Positions 16,228 to 25,561 of a stretch of 64,000 bases of DNA are shown in pieces. The translations under genes were made by a program, and so were the position numbers. Source of the DNA: Deltaproteobacteria bacterium Ga0077539 (GTDB taxonomy: Bacteria; Myxococcota_A; Polyangia; Polyangiales; Ga0077539); assembly GCA_001465015.1 (NCBI GenBank), contig LNEO01000205.1:24588-88587 (forward strand), read 5' to 3'. Every line of letters starts with the position of its first letter. Position 1 is the stretch's first letter. The notes beneath the pieces are model-generated. The model was not told the DNA's origin. It saw only the letters and a program-made list of their open reading frames with translations, and ran no database searches.

Positions 16228-19200
16228 CGCAGTGGCGCCGTCGTCGAAGTCGCACGTCGAATGACCGTGGCACTTCGAGCGCCACGCCGTCCAATGGGCC
16301 TACGCGCGAGGCTGCTCGAAGAACCTCCCGTCGCGACGCGAAGCAGCGATCCCTGCTGTGATCCCTGCCCGATGCTCGACGCGATGCCGCCCTCGAGAAG
16401 CCACGTTCCCTGTGGATTTCCAGCGCTCGCGTAGCCAGGGACCGCCCAGAACATGTCGTGCTCCAGGTCCGACACCACCGCGTAGTTCTCGGTCGCGCCG
16501 AGTCCATCGCCCGAGAAGTCGTGGACGAAGGAGGTCGTGGCGCTCGTTCCTTCCAGCGAAACGCGCCACAGATCGCGATACCAGGTCGAGCCGATGTAGC
16601 CGCCCGCGTATACGAGTCCGTCTCCGTGATCGTCGAACGCGAGGTCTGCGAGGGCGCCGGCGGGCAACACGTTGCCGTACGCGAACACGTCACCGTCGGT
16701 CCCGCGAACGCGCCAGAGATCCGAGAGCGCGTAGCCCGACGAATCGATGCCGCCGCCGATGTAGAGGTCGTCTCCGAGCACCGCGATCGATGTGTCGAAG
16801 CGCGCAGGCACTGCCGCGCTGAGCGTGCGTTGCGACCACGTTCCCGACGGCACATCGAAGGCCCACAGGTCCCCGAGCAGCGCTCCCCCATCGTTCGTGC
16901 GTCCGCCGAAGAGATAGAGCGTCTTGCCGTTGGCGCTCGCGACCATCGTGGACTGAACGCGCGCCGGCGGAATCGTGGGCGAACCGACAAGCTCCCACTG
17001 GTACTTGTAGCGTCCGTCCGCTTGCAACGCGGGGGTCGCGCGATTCAGCGTGTTGCGCGTGATTCCGGCGCGCGTTCCGCCGAAGGCGTACACAATCGGC
17101 CAGCCGTCGGCATTGGCGTCGGTGGACGTCCACGCCATCTGCGCGTTTTGCGGCAGCGCCGCGGGGTAGCCCTCAGTCGTCGCGCTGTCGACGATGGTGG
17201 CGACCCGCACGTTCAACCGCGTGAAGGTGACGCCGCGCACCGGCGCAGTGGGATCTCCGTTGCTCCAGAAGTGGTCGCTCGCCACGTTCGCGTCGGCAGC
17301 GCCGAGCGGGACGATGCCCAACAACTCACGACCCACGACGTGATGGCGCTCGAGAAAGGGAGGCGGGTCGGGATCGGGGCGGATGAAGATGATCCTGCGG
17401 TTCCACCAATAGTCGTAGAAGCTGCGGACGAAGCGGCCTCGGGGCGAACCGGAGCGCATCGGAACAGGCGATGATGAATAGTGGTCACGCATTCCTTGAA
17501 CAGGACTGTTCGGCGTCGGTGGGGCTGTGTCCATCTGCACGCGAGACCAGAATGCGACCTCCACGTTGACGTTCGACCCGGGCGCGAGTCCGCTCGTCGG
17601 AGGCAGCGGGTTGTTGGCGCTCGTGATGTTCCACCCGAACCAATCCCACATGCGCTGACCGCGAAGCGCGAAGAATGCGTTCGAAGCTGCCACCGTACCG
17701 GACCAGTTCAGCGGCACCGAGGGAGTCACGACAGGAAAGTTGAATTGTGGCGCAGTAATCGAGCCGGGTGGTCGCGGCGCGAAGTCGCGCACCGAGCCCA
17801 TGGTGATCGAGCTGTCCGCGGGACGCGGCGGAGGAACGTCGAGATCAGCGACGATCCACCCACGACCGCTGCTCGTCCCGTTTGGAGTCGAGTTGGGTCG
17901 GCACTGCGATTCGGGGTTCAGATAGCAATCCTGACCACTGAGCGGGATTGCGGGTCCTACTGCCGGGTACTCGTAACACAAGCACCGCCGCAGGACGGTG
18001 GTCTGGTTGGTGGTCGCTCCTGGCGCAGGGCTGCTCGTCGGAAAACCGCTCGGCGTGGGCCCGCTCCTGGGCGCGTACCCGATCGAAGCGCGATCGTCGC
18101 CCTCGTTGCACTGAAGGATCTCGAAGCCGATTCGCGTGCACGTCCGTCGCTCCGAGCGCGTCGTCGATGGATTGGTGGCGGAGATCGTGGCGCAGGGATA
18201 CGGGTCGCACGCGTCTCCGAGGATGGGCCGGTTGTACAGCGTCTCGGCGGCGGCGTTGCAGTTGGGCTGCTGGCGATGTGGCGCGTTGGGCGTGTCCGCA
18301 CGCACGCCGATGGGCTCGTCGCCGCCAGCGATCCCTGTGGTGGGGCACAGGTCGCACGCGTCACCGCGGCCATCGCCGTCGCTGTCGATCTGGTCGGGAT
18401 TGAGAACGCTCGGGCAGTTGTCGGGCTGCGTCGCGCCGAGCGTCTCGTCCCGCCATCGCGTGGTCGCTGACCCGAGGTTCGGCGCGCCGAGAATCGAGTG
18501 CAAGAAGAGCTCGACATCGCTGTCGATGCGCGAAGACTTTCCGTCGGCGGTCATGTGCACTCCGACGAGCAGCTCGCGTGTGTCGAGAACCATACGGCTC
18601 TGACTCGACGCCGAGCGCATCCAGAACATGCTTCCGCCCGAGTCGCCGCTTTGCAATATGTTGGATCCGACTGAAATCGTGGGCGTGTTGGTGGCGCTCA
18701 GCGGAAAGCCCTGCACCGCGACCGTCGCCGTCGAGCGATGGTTCGGCGTGATCACTGACGCAGATCCAGCGACGCGCACGGACGATCCGACCACGATGCG
18801 ATCCGCATCGAACATGCTCGGCAACAAGACGGGAGCCGGGATCGCGAACGATCGCGGGACGACCAACGACGCTGGCAGCTCGAGCAACGCGAGGTCGTGG
18901 CCGACGCTGGTGGAGCTGGCCGTCCAGTTCATGCATCGACCTGGCTCGTTCAGTTGCCCCGGCGCAGGCGTGAGGTTCGCGGTCGCATCGGGCATCACGA
19001 AGCAGCGTCCGTTCTCTCCCGTTTGATTTCGTGCGTCCCACGATTGGCCGTTCGATTGTCCCTGAAATACGACTTCGATCTTGTTCCGATACACCTCGGA
19101 GGTCCCGTCGGGTTGAAACCGGAGCACACAATGTGCCGCTGTGAGGATGTGGCGCGGCGTAATCAGCGTTCCCGAGCAGAACTCCGAGTTCCCACGGATG

Positions 19201-19346
19201 CGAAGCCTCACCGTAGCGTTGTGTCGCCGAAGCGTCTCGGGATCGGACGGAACGTCCACCGTGCCGCCGAAGATTGCGCTCGATGTCTGCTCGACGTCAT
19301 GCGATCCGCACTGCGTATTCCAACCGGCAACGCACAGCAAAATCAC
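16224..19346 (-). CDS. secreted trypsin-like protease with TSP3 and Kelch-like regions
   Basis: From a GTG inside the CA repeat this gives about 1040 residues. An S1 protease domain comes first: IFGGT near residue 25, LTAAHC with the His, GHDLALLEL with the Asp and GDSGGSMF with the Ser, so the triad is complete. A thrombospondin type 3-like segment (DNCPSVLNPDQIDSDGDGRGDACD) and a Cys-rich section follow. The second half has Kelch-type repeats such as YAFGGTRAG, LYLFGGRTNDGG and LYIGGGIDSSG. The start is uncertain, because a better leader begins at 19402 but is out of frame by one dinucleotide unit. Confidence 0.75.
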   Translation of the reverse strand: MILLCVAGWNTQCGSHDVEQTSSAIFGGTVDVPSDPETLRRHNATVRLRIRGNSEFCSGTLITPRHILTAAHCVLRFQPDGTSEVYRNKIEVVFQGQSNGQSWDARNQTGENGRCFVMPDATANLTPAPGQLNEPGRCMNWTASSTSVGHDLALLELPASLVVPRSFAIPAPVLLPSMFDADRIVVGSSVRVAGSASVITPNHRSTATVAVQGFPLSATNTPTISVGSNILQSGDSGGSMFWMRSASSQSRMVLDTRELLVGVHMTADGKSSRIDSDVELFLHSILGAPNLGSATTRWRDETLGATQPDNCPSVLNPDQIDSDGDGRGDACDLCPTTGIAGGDEPIGVRADTPNAPHRQQPNCNAAAETLYNRPILGDACDPYPCATISATNPSTTRSERRTCTRIGFEILQCNEGDDRASIGYAPRSGPTPSGFPTSSPAPGATTNQTTVLRRCLCYEYPAVGPAIPLSGQDCYLNPESQCRPNSTPNGTSSGRGWIVADLDVPPPRPADSSITMGSVRDFAPRPPGSITAPQFNFPVVTPSVPLNWSGTVAASNAFFALRGQRMWDWFGWNITSANNPLPPTSGLAPGSNVNVEVAFWSRVQMDTAPPTPNSPVQGMRDHYSSSPVPMRSGSPRGRFVRSFYDYWWNRRIIFIRPDPDPPPFLERHHVVGRELLGIVPLGAADANVASDHFWSNGDPTAPVRGVTFTRLNVRVATIVDSATTEGYPAALPQNAQMAWTSTDANADGWPIVYAFGGTRAGITRNTLNRATPALQADGRYKYQWELVGSPTIPPARVQSTMVASANGKTLYLFGGRTNDGGALLGDLWAFDVPSGTWSQRTLSAAVPARFDTSIAVLGDDLYIGGGIDSSGYALSDLWRVRGTDGDVFAYGNVLPAGALADLAFDDHGDGLVYAGGYIGSTWYRDLWRVSLEGTSATTSFVHDFSGDGLGATENYAVVSDLEHDMFWAVPGYASAGNPQGTWLLEGGIASSIGQGSQQGSLLRVATGGSSSSLARRPIGRRGARSATVIRRATSTTAPLR

Positions 19347-19361
19347 GTGTGTGTGTGTGTG
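19347..19361. repeat. (GT)7.5 dinucleotide tract at the protease start
   Basis: Fifteen bases of alternating G and T lie exactly where the trypsin-like gene begins. Upstream, the ATG at 19402 (MSTVRRASPRAAQ) reads into the tract and meets a stop 20 codons on. Losing one GT unit would join it in frame to the protease and make a convincing leader. The tract could therefore be a slippage site, or record an indel. Confidence 0.6.
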
Positions 19362-19556
19362 ACTTGCGCCGCTCTCGGTGAGGCTCTTCTCACGGTGCTC
19401 ATGATCGTGTCTTCTCTTCCCCCGAGAGCTACACCGCCCCCGGCGAAGACAATGGGACCACGGCGCGCGCACCATCGCAACCGCTGGCCTGCGCCCGTAG
19501 CCCACGCTTCGCTCTCCCGCAAAGACCGCTCGTTCTCGCGACGATCGCGCCTGGTG

Positions 19557-21398
19557 CTACTTCACGATCCACGCGTTGCTGCCGCGGTCCCAGCCGACCC
19601 ACCGCCCGTCGCGCATGCGGACGTCGAGCAGCCCGTCGCCGTCGGCGTCCTGCGTGTCGAGCTCGGCGACGAACGTGTACGAGCCCACGCCGAGCGAGCC
19701 CGACGGCGCGACCTGCCGGATCACCGGTCGTCCGCTGCCTGGAAAAGTCCCGCGATCTTGAAAGAGCCCCCGCACGAGCGAGAGCGCGGCGATGGCGCTC
19801 GGAGCGCGGTCGCTCAAGTCGAAGAAGCCTGCGCCCGACACGCGCTCGACGAGGTAGAGCGTCTCGCCCGAGGGGACGAGGCGGTTGCTTCGCCCCCACA
19901 CGTACACGCCGAGGCCGCCGGTGACGCTCTGCCCGTCGCTCTCGCGCAAGGCCATCATGCCCCAGGTGCCGCGCGCGCGGACGTTGCGCGCGAAGCACGA
20001 GTACCAGGCCGTGCTCTTGGCCTCGGTCCACGCCGGCGGCACGTAGAGGTCGTACTGAAGCGAGAGGCAGGGATCGACGGGAGCGTCCTGGCGAAAGTAG
20101 TTGACGACGATCGAGTCGACGCCGTCGATGACCGAGCGCGAGTCGGAGAACCGATGGACGCAGTTGTGCATCACGTCGGCGGGACGCGCGACGCGCGACG
20201 CGGGATTCGCTGCGAATTCGCTCGTGAATGGCCCGTTGAAGATCGTCGACGCGAAGCCCATGTACCGCGTCCACGCGAGCCTTCGTGACGACGGCGTCGC
20301 GGGACGCGAGTCGAGGACGGCGATGAAGCGGCTGACGTTGCAGTTGTAGTCGTCGAAGGTTCCGACGGGAGCGCCTGCGACGATGGTGGTGCGAAGCGTG
20401 CCGTCGGCGGCGCGGGAGGCGGCGTGCGTTCCGTAGTTGCGGCCCGAGTGAAAGAACGCGGGAGCCATGCCCGCGGCGACGTCGTACGCGAGCGCGCTCA
20501 GCGCGGCGCCGGTTCGGCCCGAGATCGCGAGGGCGACCGAGTGGTACGTGAGCGTGACGTCCTCCCAGCGATCGCCGTCGAGGTCCTGCATGTATCCGCC
20601 GACCTCGCGAAACCAGTTGGGCATCGACGGGATCGTGGTGTCGCCCGCGATCCAGCCGGCGCCGCACGGGCTCGCTGCGGGCGCCCCCGCGCGAAAGATG
20701 CACATGCGGCCCCAGATGGAGGAGCCGTAGGTCCCCGACGTGTCGCCGTCGCCGTACGACGGCGCGAGAAAGGGGTAGAGCTTGTCGTCGCTTCCGCGAA
20801 GCGCGTCGACCCAGGCGTTCTTCTGTGTCGCGGGGGCGATGGTTTGCGCGACGACCGTCCGCGCGTCCGGATCGACGACGGTCAGCGCAGGAGGCGTTGT
20901 GGTTCGAAGATCGACGCAGTGAGCGACGGCCACTTCGCTGAGGGGCGAGCCCGCGTGCGTTCCGATCACGCGGATCGTGGGGCCGACGACGGAGCCCGAG
21001 CAGCGCGAGCCCATCGCAGAGAGCGCAACCTCACCCGCGCGAACGACGGACGAGTCGATCGCGAGGCAGGTCCCCGAGGATCCCGCGCAAGCACGCACCG
21101 CGAGGTTGGTGTCGGTCCGACCGTCGCCGTCGAGATCATGGGAGTACTCGGGCGGCGTTCGAGCATCGGTCACCGCGCTGTCCGGGATCGCGCTGTCGGG
21201 GCCGCTCGTCGCGTCCGTGGCGCTGTCGACGAACCCGTCAGGCTGCGAGCTGGTGACGTCACGCGAGTCCGCTGCGTCTCGAAGCGCGTCGCGCGCGTCC
21301 GCGGTCACGCGAGCGTCGACCGTCGTCGGACCGCCATCGCAGCGAGCGAGGGCGCACGCCATGGAGATCGTGAACGCAACGGAAGCGCGTCGGGCCAT
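19557..21398 (-). CDS. lipoprotein with Asp-rich linker and FG-GAP-like repeats
   Basis: The 613-residue protein has a leader ending in ALARC near residue 20 and an Asp/Ser/Thr-rich linker to about residue 85. The body contains calcium-binding-like loops of the FG-GAP/VCBS type (DLDGDGRTD near 92, DLDGDRWED and DADGDGLLD near the C-terminus). Multiple Cys suggest disulphides. It looks like a surface beta-propeller lipoprotein of unknown role. It lies 211 bases upstream of the protease gene on the same strand; that gap holds no gene I can support. Confidence 0.75.
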   Translation of the reverse strand: MARRASVAFTISMACALARCDGGPTTVDARVTADARDALRDAADSRDVTSSQPDGFVDSATDATSGPDSAIPDSAVTDARTPPEYSHDLDGDGRTDTNLAVRACAGSSGTCLAIDSSVVRAGEVALSAMGSRCSGSVVGPTIRVIGTHAGSPLSEVAVAHCVDLRTTTPPALTVVDPDARTVVAQTIAPATQKNAWVDALRGSDDKLYPFLAPSYGDGDTSGTYGSSIWGRMCIFRAGAPAASPCGAGWIAGDTTIPSMPNWFREVGGYMQDLDGDRWEDVTLTYHSVALAISGRTGAALSALAYDVAAGMAPAFFHSGRNYGTHAASRAADGTLRTTIVAGAPVGTFDDYNCNVSRFIAVLDSRPATPSSRRLAWTRYMGFASTIFNGPFTSEFAANPASRVARPADVMHNCVHRFSDSRSVIDGVDSIVVNYFRQDAPVDPCLSLQYDLYVPPAWTEAKSTAWYSCFARNVRARGTWGMMALRESDGQSVTGGLGVYVWGRSNRLVPSGETLYLVERVSGAGFFDLSDRAPSAIAALSLVRGLFQDRGTFPGSGRPVIRQVAPSGSLGVGSYTFVAELDTQDADGDGLLDVRMRDGRWVGWDRGSNAWIVK

Positions 21399-21431
21399 CG
21401 CCGTCGATTGTACGCCCGATCGCGGAGGATC

Positions 21432-22640
21432 CTACTCGACGGCGCGCTTGACGAGCATCGCCCACGCGACGCGGGTGGACTCCTCGAGCTGCGCTGGGTC
21501 GACGCGGTCCGCGGTGTCATTGGGGTGGTGGTAGTTGCGCGGCGCGTGCTGGACGGGGTCGATGCACGTGAGCGAGAGCGCGCGGTAGCCAGCGACGAGA
21601 AACGGCAGCGCGTCGGTGGCACCCGCGGGGATGATGTACGGCGACAGCTCTTTTTGCACGGCTTCGCGGGACGCTGCCTGCGCGCAGGCGAGCAGCTCAG
21701 GTGGTTGTGGGACGCGGAAGAGCTCGCCCTCTTCGAGCGCGAAGAGCTCGCCGTTGGAGAGCGTGTCGAGCACGAAGATGTCGGTGTTCGCGCGGTCCCA
21801 CACGGTGGGGGCGAGGCTGGCGAGGTGAGCGGCTCCGCCGGTTCCTGCTTCTTCGGCGCCGGTGAACGCGAAGACGATCTCGACGCCATCGGGGCGCTCT
21901 CGGGCCCACTGTTCGGCGAGGACGACTTGCGCCGCGCACCCCGAGAGGTTGTCGGCCGCGCCAGGAACAACGGTGTTTCGCAGCACGACGTCCGCGTTGA
22001 CCAAAAAGACGATCGCCACAGGAATCGCCAGCAGCACCGTGAGCCACGTCGGAGACGCATAGATCCCGAGCGCCGAGAGCGCCTGGAGCACCACGAGCGC
22101 GAGCAGCGTCGCCATGGGAAGCGCGAGCTGCTTGCGCAGAAACGGCAGCGCTTTGGGCGGCGGGGCCGCGACCACCCGCAGCACGGCGGGATCGAACATC
22201 AGCCCGGTGTACGCCGAGTCTGCGTGCGCCAGCAGCACGATGCGTCGCCGCATCGGCCCCTTGGACGGGAGCGTCGCGAGGAGATTTTGTGTAGCGACCG
22301 AAGGCCAGAGCTTGCGCAAGAGATGTCTTCGTCGCGTGACCTCGACATAGAAGCTCACCCACACGGCCAAGAGGCCCATCGCTGCGAGGCCCGGTGAAGT
22401 GTGGCCGACCCATAGCAGCGCGAGCGCGAGGCCGAAGTGCATCGCCATGCCGCCGTAGATGTGCGGCGGAAAGCGAAACGGCTGCCACGCCACGGTGTAC
22501 CCGGCGCGCTCGAGGCGCTCGGCGATCGCGTGTTGCACGGCCCGCTCTTCGGGAGAGCCCGTGAGGCGGGTCTTGGCGAGCCCCGCGAGCCAGAAGAGCG
22601 CCTGAACAACGGGCGTTTCGGTGTCTGGAGTTGCGTTCAT
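21432..22640 (-). CDS. membrane-anchored M28-family zinc peptidase
   Basis: The 402-residue protein has hydrophobic segments near residues 60-100 and 165-215 and an M28 peptidase core. Zinc ligands fit VLLAHADS near 130 (His, Asp), GAADNLSGCAAQ near 233 (Asp), TGAEEAGTGG near 267 (Glu), VLDT near 295 (Asp) and HHPNDTADRVD near 372 (His). The family cleaves N-terminal amino acids or peptides, with two zinc ions. The ATG at 22640 was chosen over an upstream in-frame ATG because a GAGGAGA ribosome site directly precedes it and the upstream part is low-complexity. The active site position relative to the membrane is not clear. Confidence 0.85.
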   Translation of the reverse strand: MNATPDTETPVVQALFWLAGLAKTRLTGSPEERAVQHAIAERLERAGYTVAWQPFRFPPHIYGGMAMHFGLALALLWVGHTSPGLAAMGLLAVWVSFYVEVTRRRHLLRKLWPSVATQNLLATLPSKGPMRRRIVLLAHADSAYTGLMFDPAVLRVVAAPPPKALPFLRKQLALPMATLLALVVLQALSALGIYASPTWLTVLLAIPVAIVFLVNADVVLRNTVVPGAADNLSGCAAQVVLAEQWARERPDGVEIVFAFTGAEEAGTGGAAHLASLAPTVWDRANTDIFVLDTLSNGELFALEEGELFRVPQPPELLACAQAASREAVQKELSPYIIPAGATDALPFLVAGYRALSLTCIDPVQHAPRNYHHPNDTADRVDPAQLEESTRVAWAMLVKRAVE

Positions 22641-22781
22641 TCTCCTCGGTGAATCCAAGGGGGGGTCATAGCGCGACGCTGGGGAGTCCGAAAGGGCGCC
22701 GCGAGCTTCTCGAGAAATGAGCCCGGACGGTTCATCGCTCGCTCGCGGCGACGAGGGGTTCAGTGCTTTCATCGCTGCGCT

Positions 22782-23609
22782 GTGCCTCTATTCAAGCGCC
22801 ACGACGCGACGTTGGTCTCTGGGGTCTCGCTCACCCGCGCCATCATGCCGTTCATCATGCCGACGCGCACCGAGTCGGCCGTGTACTTCGAGCAGACGCT
22901 CGACGTGACGCACGCGCACGAGTACATCGCCCGACGCGCGGCGGAGGACGGGACGAAGCTGACGTTCTTTCACCTCTATTCGTACGCGCTCGTGCAGACG
23001 CTCGGCGAGAGGCCGCGGCTCAATCGCTTTACGAGCGGCGGAAACCTGTACCAACGCAACGCGATCGAGCTGGGATTTTCAGCGAAGAAACAGCTAAACG
23101 ACCGCTCGCCGCTCGTCGTGGTCAAGCGCGCGTTCGATCCGAGCGACTCGTTCGACGATCACGTCAAGCGCGTGCTCGACGCCGTCGACGAGGCGCGTTC
23201 GAGCAAGCCCAATCAGACCGACAAGGAGCTCAGCATCTTTCTCGCGCTCCCGCGGGTGGTGCTGCGCATGGGGGTGGCGCTGTTGCGTTGGCTCGACAGC
23301 GTCAACCTCGCGCCCGCGGCGCTGATCGGGCCGGATCCTCTGTATTCGAGCGTCTTCATCGCCAACCTCGGCTCGGTGGGCTTGGAAGCGGCGTTTCATC
23401 ACCTGTACGAGTGGGGCAACTGCCCCATCTTCGCGGTGGTGGGCCGCGTTCGCGACGAGGTGCGACCCGACGGGAGCGCGCGAAAGTTCGTGACCGTGCG
23501 CTACACGTTCGACGAGCGCATCGAGGACGGTCTGTATTGCGCGCGAGCGCTCGATCGACTGCGACAACGCGTCGAGCGCTGGGGCGAGCCGATGGAAGAC
23601 GCGCTCTGA
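22782..23609 (+). CDS. 2-oxoacid dehydrogenase acyltransferase-like protein, catalytic His replaced
   Basis: This 275-residue protein resembles the catalytic domain of E2 acyltransferases without lipoyl or binding domains. Supporting stretches are LTFFHLYSYALVQTL near residue 60, YQRNAIELGFSAKKQ near 90, PDPLYSSVFIANLGSVGL near 190 and RKFVTVRYTFDERIEDG near 245. The usual HRxxDG active site appears here as ERIEDG, so the catalytic His is Glu. A changed reaction or a non-enzymatic role is possible. The start is a GTG (CTCTATTC follows), and no pyruvate dehydrogenase genes are close. Confidence 0.7.
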   Translation: MPLFKRHDATLVSGVSLTRAIMPFIMPTRTESAVYFEQTLDVTHAHEYIARRAAEDGTKLTFFHLYSYALVQTLGERPRLNRFTSGGNLYQRNAIELGFSAKKQLNDRSPLVVVKRAFDPSDSFDDHVKRVLDAVDEARSSKPNQTDKELSIFLALPRVVLRMGVALLRWLDSVNLAPAALIGPDPLYSSVFIANLGSVGLEAAFHHLYEWGNCPIFAVVGRVRDEVRPDGSARKFVTVRYTFDERIEDGLYCARALDRLRQRVERWGEPMEDAL

Positions 23610-23679
23610 CAGGGTATCGAGTATCGAGCTCGGCTTGCCGACGGCGAGAGCGATCCGGGGTAGGCTCGTGTGTCGAGCG

Positions 23680-25539
23680 ATGACCACAACTGTCGATGGA
23701 CTCGCGGAGGGAACCCGCGTCGCGGGACGCTATCGCATCATCCGCAAGCTCGGCGCAGGCGGAATGGGCGCGGTGTACGAGGCCGTGCAAGAAGCGATCA
23801 GCCGCAAGGTGGCGCTGAAGGTGCTCTTGCCCGCGTACGCAGAGAACCCCGAGGCGGTCGCGCGATTTCACCGCGAGGCGCAGGCTGCCGCTTCGCTCGG
23901 GCACCCGAACATCGTGTCCGTCACCGATTTCGGCGCAGACAACGGCGTGGTCTTCTTGGTGATGGAGCTGCTCGTGGGCGAGTCGCTCGCGAGCGCGATC
24001 GATCGCGGGTCGTCGCTCGCGCCTGGGCGAGCGGCGTGGATCGCGTCACAAGTGCTCTCTGCGCTCTCGGTGGCGCATCAGGCGGGGATCGTTCATCGCG
24101 ACATGAAGCCAGACAACGTCTTTTTGACGGAGGTCTCGGGCATGAACGACGTCGTGAAGCTGCTCGACTTCGGCATCGCGCGCTTCACCGAGCAGAGCAA
24201 CGACAGCAAGCTGACGCACACCGGCGCGGTGCTCGGGACGCCGATGTACATGTCCCCCGAGCAGGCTCGGGGGCGGGCCGTCGACCATCGCACGGACCTC
24301 TACTCGGTCGGGGCGATCCTCTACGAGATGCTCACCGGTCGCCTGCCTTTTGCCGCAGAAAACGTGCATGCGCTCTTGTTTGCGATCCTCGAAGACACGC
24401 CGACGCCGATCTCGACGCTGAGATCCGACGTGCCTCCGGAGCTCGTCGCGGTGGTCGAGCGCGCGATGGCCAAGGACACGAGCGCGCGCTTCCAGACGGC
24501 GGACGAGTTTCGCGCGGCGCTCGATCCGTTCGTCGATCGATCGGCGCCCCGCACGACGGGCGTTCACCTCGCGCCGACGCGTGAGTCCGCGATGGTGACC
24601 GCGCCGACGATGGCCGCGGTCGTGAATACAGGGCCGCTCGGCGCGCACAACGCGACGGGGCCGCACGCGACGCCCGATCCGTACGCCGCTGCGCCGCTGC
24701 CCGTGCAGTCTCCGCAGCAACCGCCGACGCAACCCGTGCCGACCGGAACGCTCGCGAGCGCCGCACCGTTGGCGATCGGCACGAGCGCGCCGGCGTCGCG
24801 CCCGACGTGGCTCCCGTGGGTGGGGGCTTCGGTGATCGCGTTGGTGGGCGTCGCGACAGGAATCGCGCTCAAGGGATCGGCCTCGCGCCAACCTCCCGCG
24901 GTGCCGACCTCGAGCATCGACGACGCGGTGCGCGCAGCGATCGCGCGGCTCGACGCAGCGACGCCAGTCGCAAACGTCGCCGAACAACGGGTCGCTCCGC
25001 AAGCGGACGCGGCGATCGTCGCAGCGCCGCCCATGGATCAACCGACGGGCGCGACCGCGCGATCGACGGCCCAAGCGACCGGCGGCCGTCCGTCGCGATC
25101 GAGCGGCGCGCGATCGGGCGACGTGACGGCCGGATCGGTCAACACGCCGCCGCTCCAACCGGACCCGCCTCTGGTCGCGCCTGCTCGTGGGCGCCCTCGC
25201 CCCGTGGCGACGTCGTTTTCGGGAGGCATGCTCGGCGGAGCGCGCCGCGATGATCTCCTCGCGCACTTGCAACCGATGTATCCGGGACTCAGCCGCTGCG
25301 CGAGCATGGTGTACATTCCTCCCGGCGAAGGGGCGTACGATATGTGGGGGATGGACTTCACGTTTTCCGTCGACCCGACGAGCGGCGCGATCACCCGCGT
25401 CGAGCCGCGGGGAGACAACGTTCGATCGCGCCCGTTGCTCTTGGCCTGCGTACGCGCGGTTACGATGGGGAGGACACTGGTGAGCGAGAACATCGTTCCA
25501 GAGGTGACAGTGTTCTTTCGCAACCAGTATGTGCGCTGA
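23680..25539 (+). CDS. transmembrane Ser/Thr protein kinase with C-terminal AgmX-like domain
   Basis: The 619-residue protein begins with a Hanks-type kinase: glycine loop LGAGGMGAVYEAV near residue 23, KVALKVL near 42, HRDMKPDNVFL near 138 and DFGIARF near 162. All catalytic residues are present. A Pro/Ala linker leads to one membrane helix (WVGASVIALVGVATGIAL) near residue 385. The C-terminal 100 residues carry a conserved Cys pair (LSRCASM and LLACVRAV) and a FRNQY-like end, resembling the C-terminal domain of myxobacterial AgmX/PglI-like proteins. It probably signals from the inner membrane. Start ATG at 23680. Confidence 0.88.
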   Translation: MTTTVDGLAEGTRVAGRYRIIRKLGAGGMGAVYEAVQEAISRKVALKVLLPAYAENPEAVARFHREAQAAASLGHPNIVSVTDFGADNGVVFLVMELLVGESLASAIDRGSSLAPGRAAWIASQVLSALSVAHQAGIVHRDMKPDNVFLTEVSGMNDVVKLLDFGIARFTEQSNDSKLTHTGAVLGTPMYMSPEQARGRAVDHRTDLYSVGAILYEMLTGRLPFAAENVHALLFAILEDTPTPISTLRSDVPPELVAVVERAMAKDTSARFQTADEFRAALDPFVDRSAPRTTGVHLAPTRESAMVTAPTMAAVVNTGPLGAHNATGPHATPDPYAAAPLPVQSPQQPPTQPVPTGTLASAAPLAIGTSAPASRPTWLPWVGASVIALVGVATGIALKGSASRQPPAVPTSSIDDAVRAAIARLDAATPVANVAEQRVAPQADAAIVAAPPMDQPTGATARSTAQATGGRPSRSSGARSGDVTAGSVNTPPLQPDPPLVAPARGRPRPVATSFSGGMLGGARRDDLLAHLQPMYPGLSRCASMVYIPPGEGAYDMWGMDFTFSVDPTSGAITRVEPRGDNVRSRPLLLACVRAVTMGRTLVSENIVPEVTVFFRNQYVR

Positions 25540-25561
25540 GCGCCGCGCGGGGGCAATGAGG

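Noticed and set aside
20424..22397. Plus-strand open frame of 657 residues
   Set aside because: It runs antisense to a lipoprotein and an M28 peptidase gene with clear motifs; no coding signal of its own.
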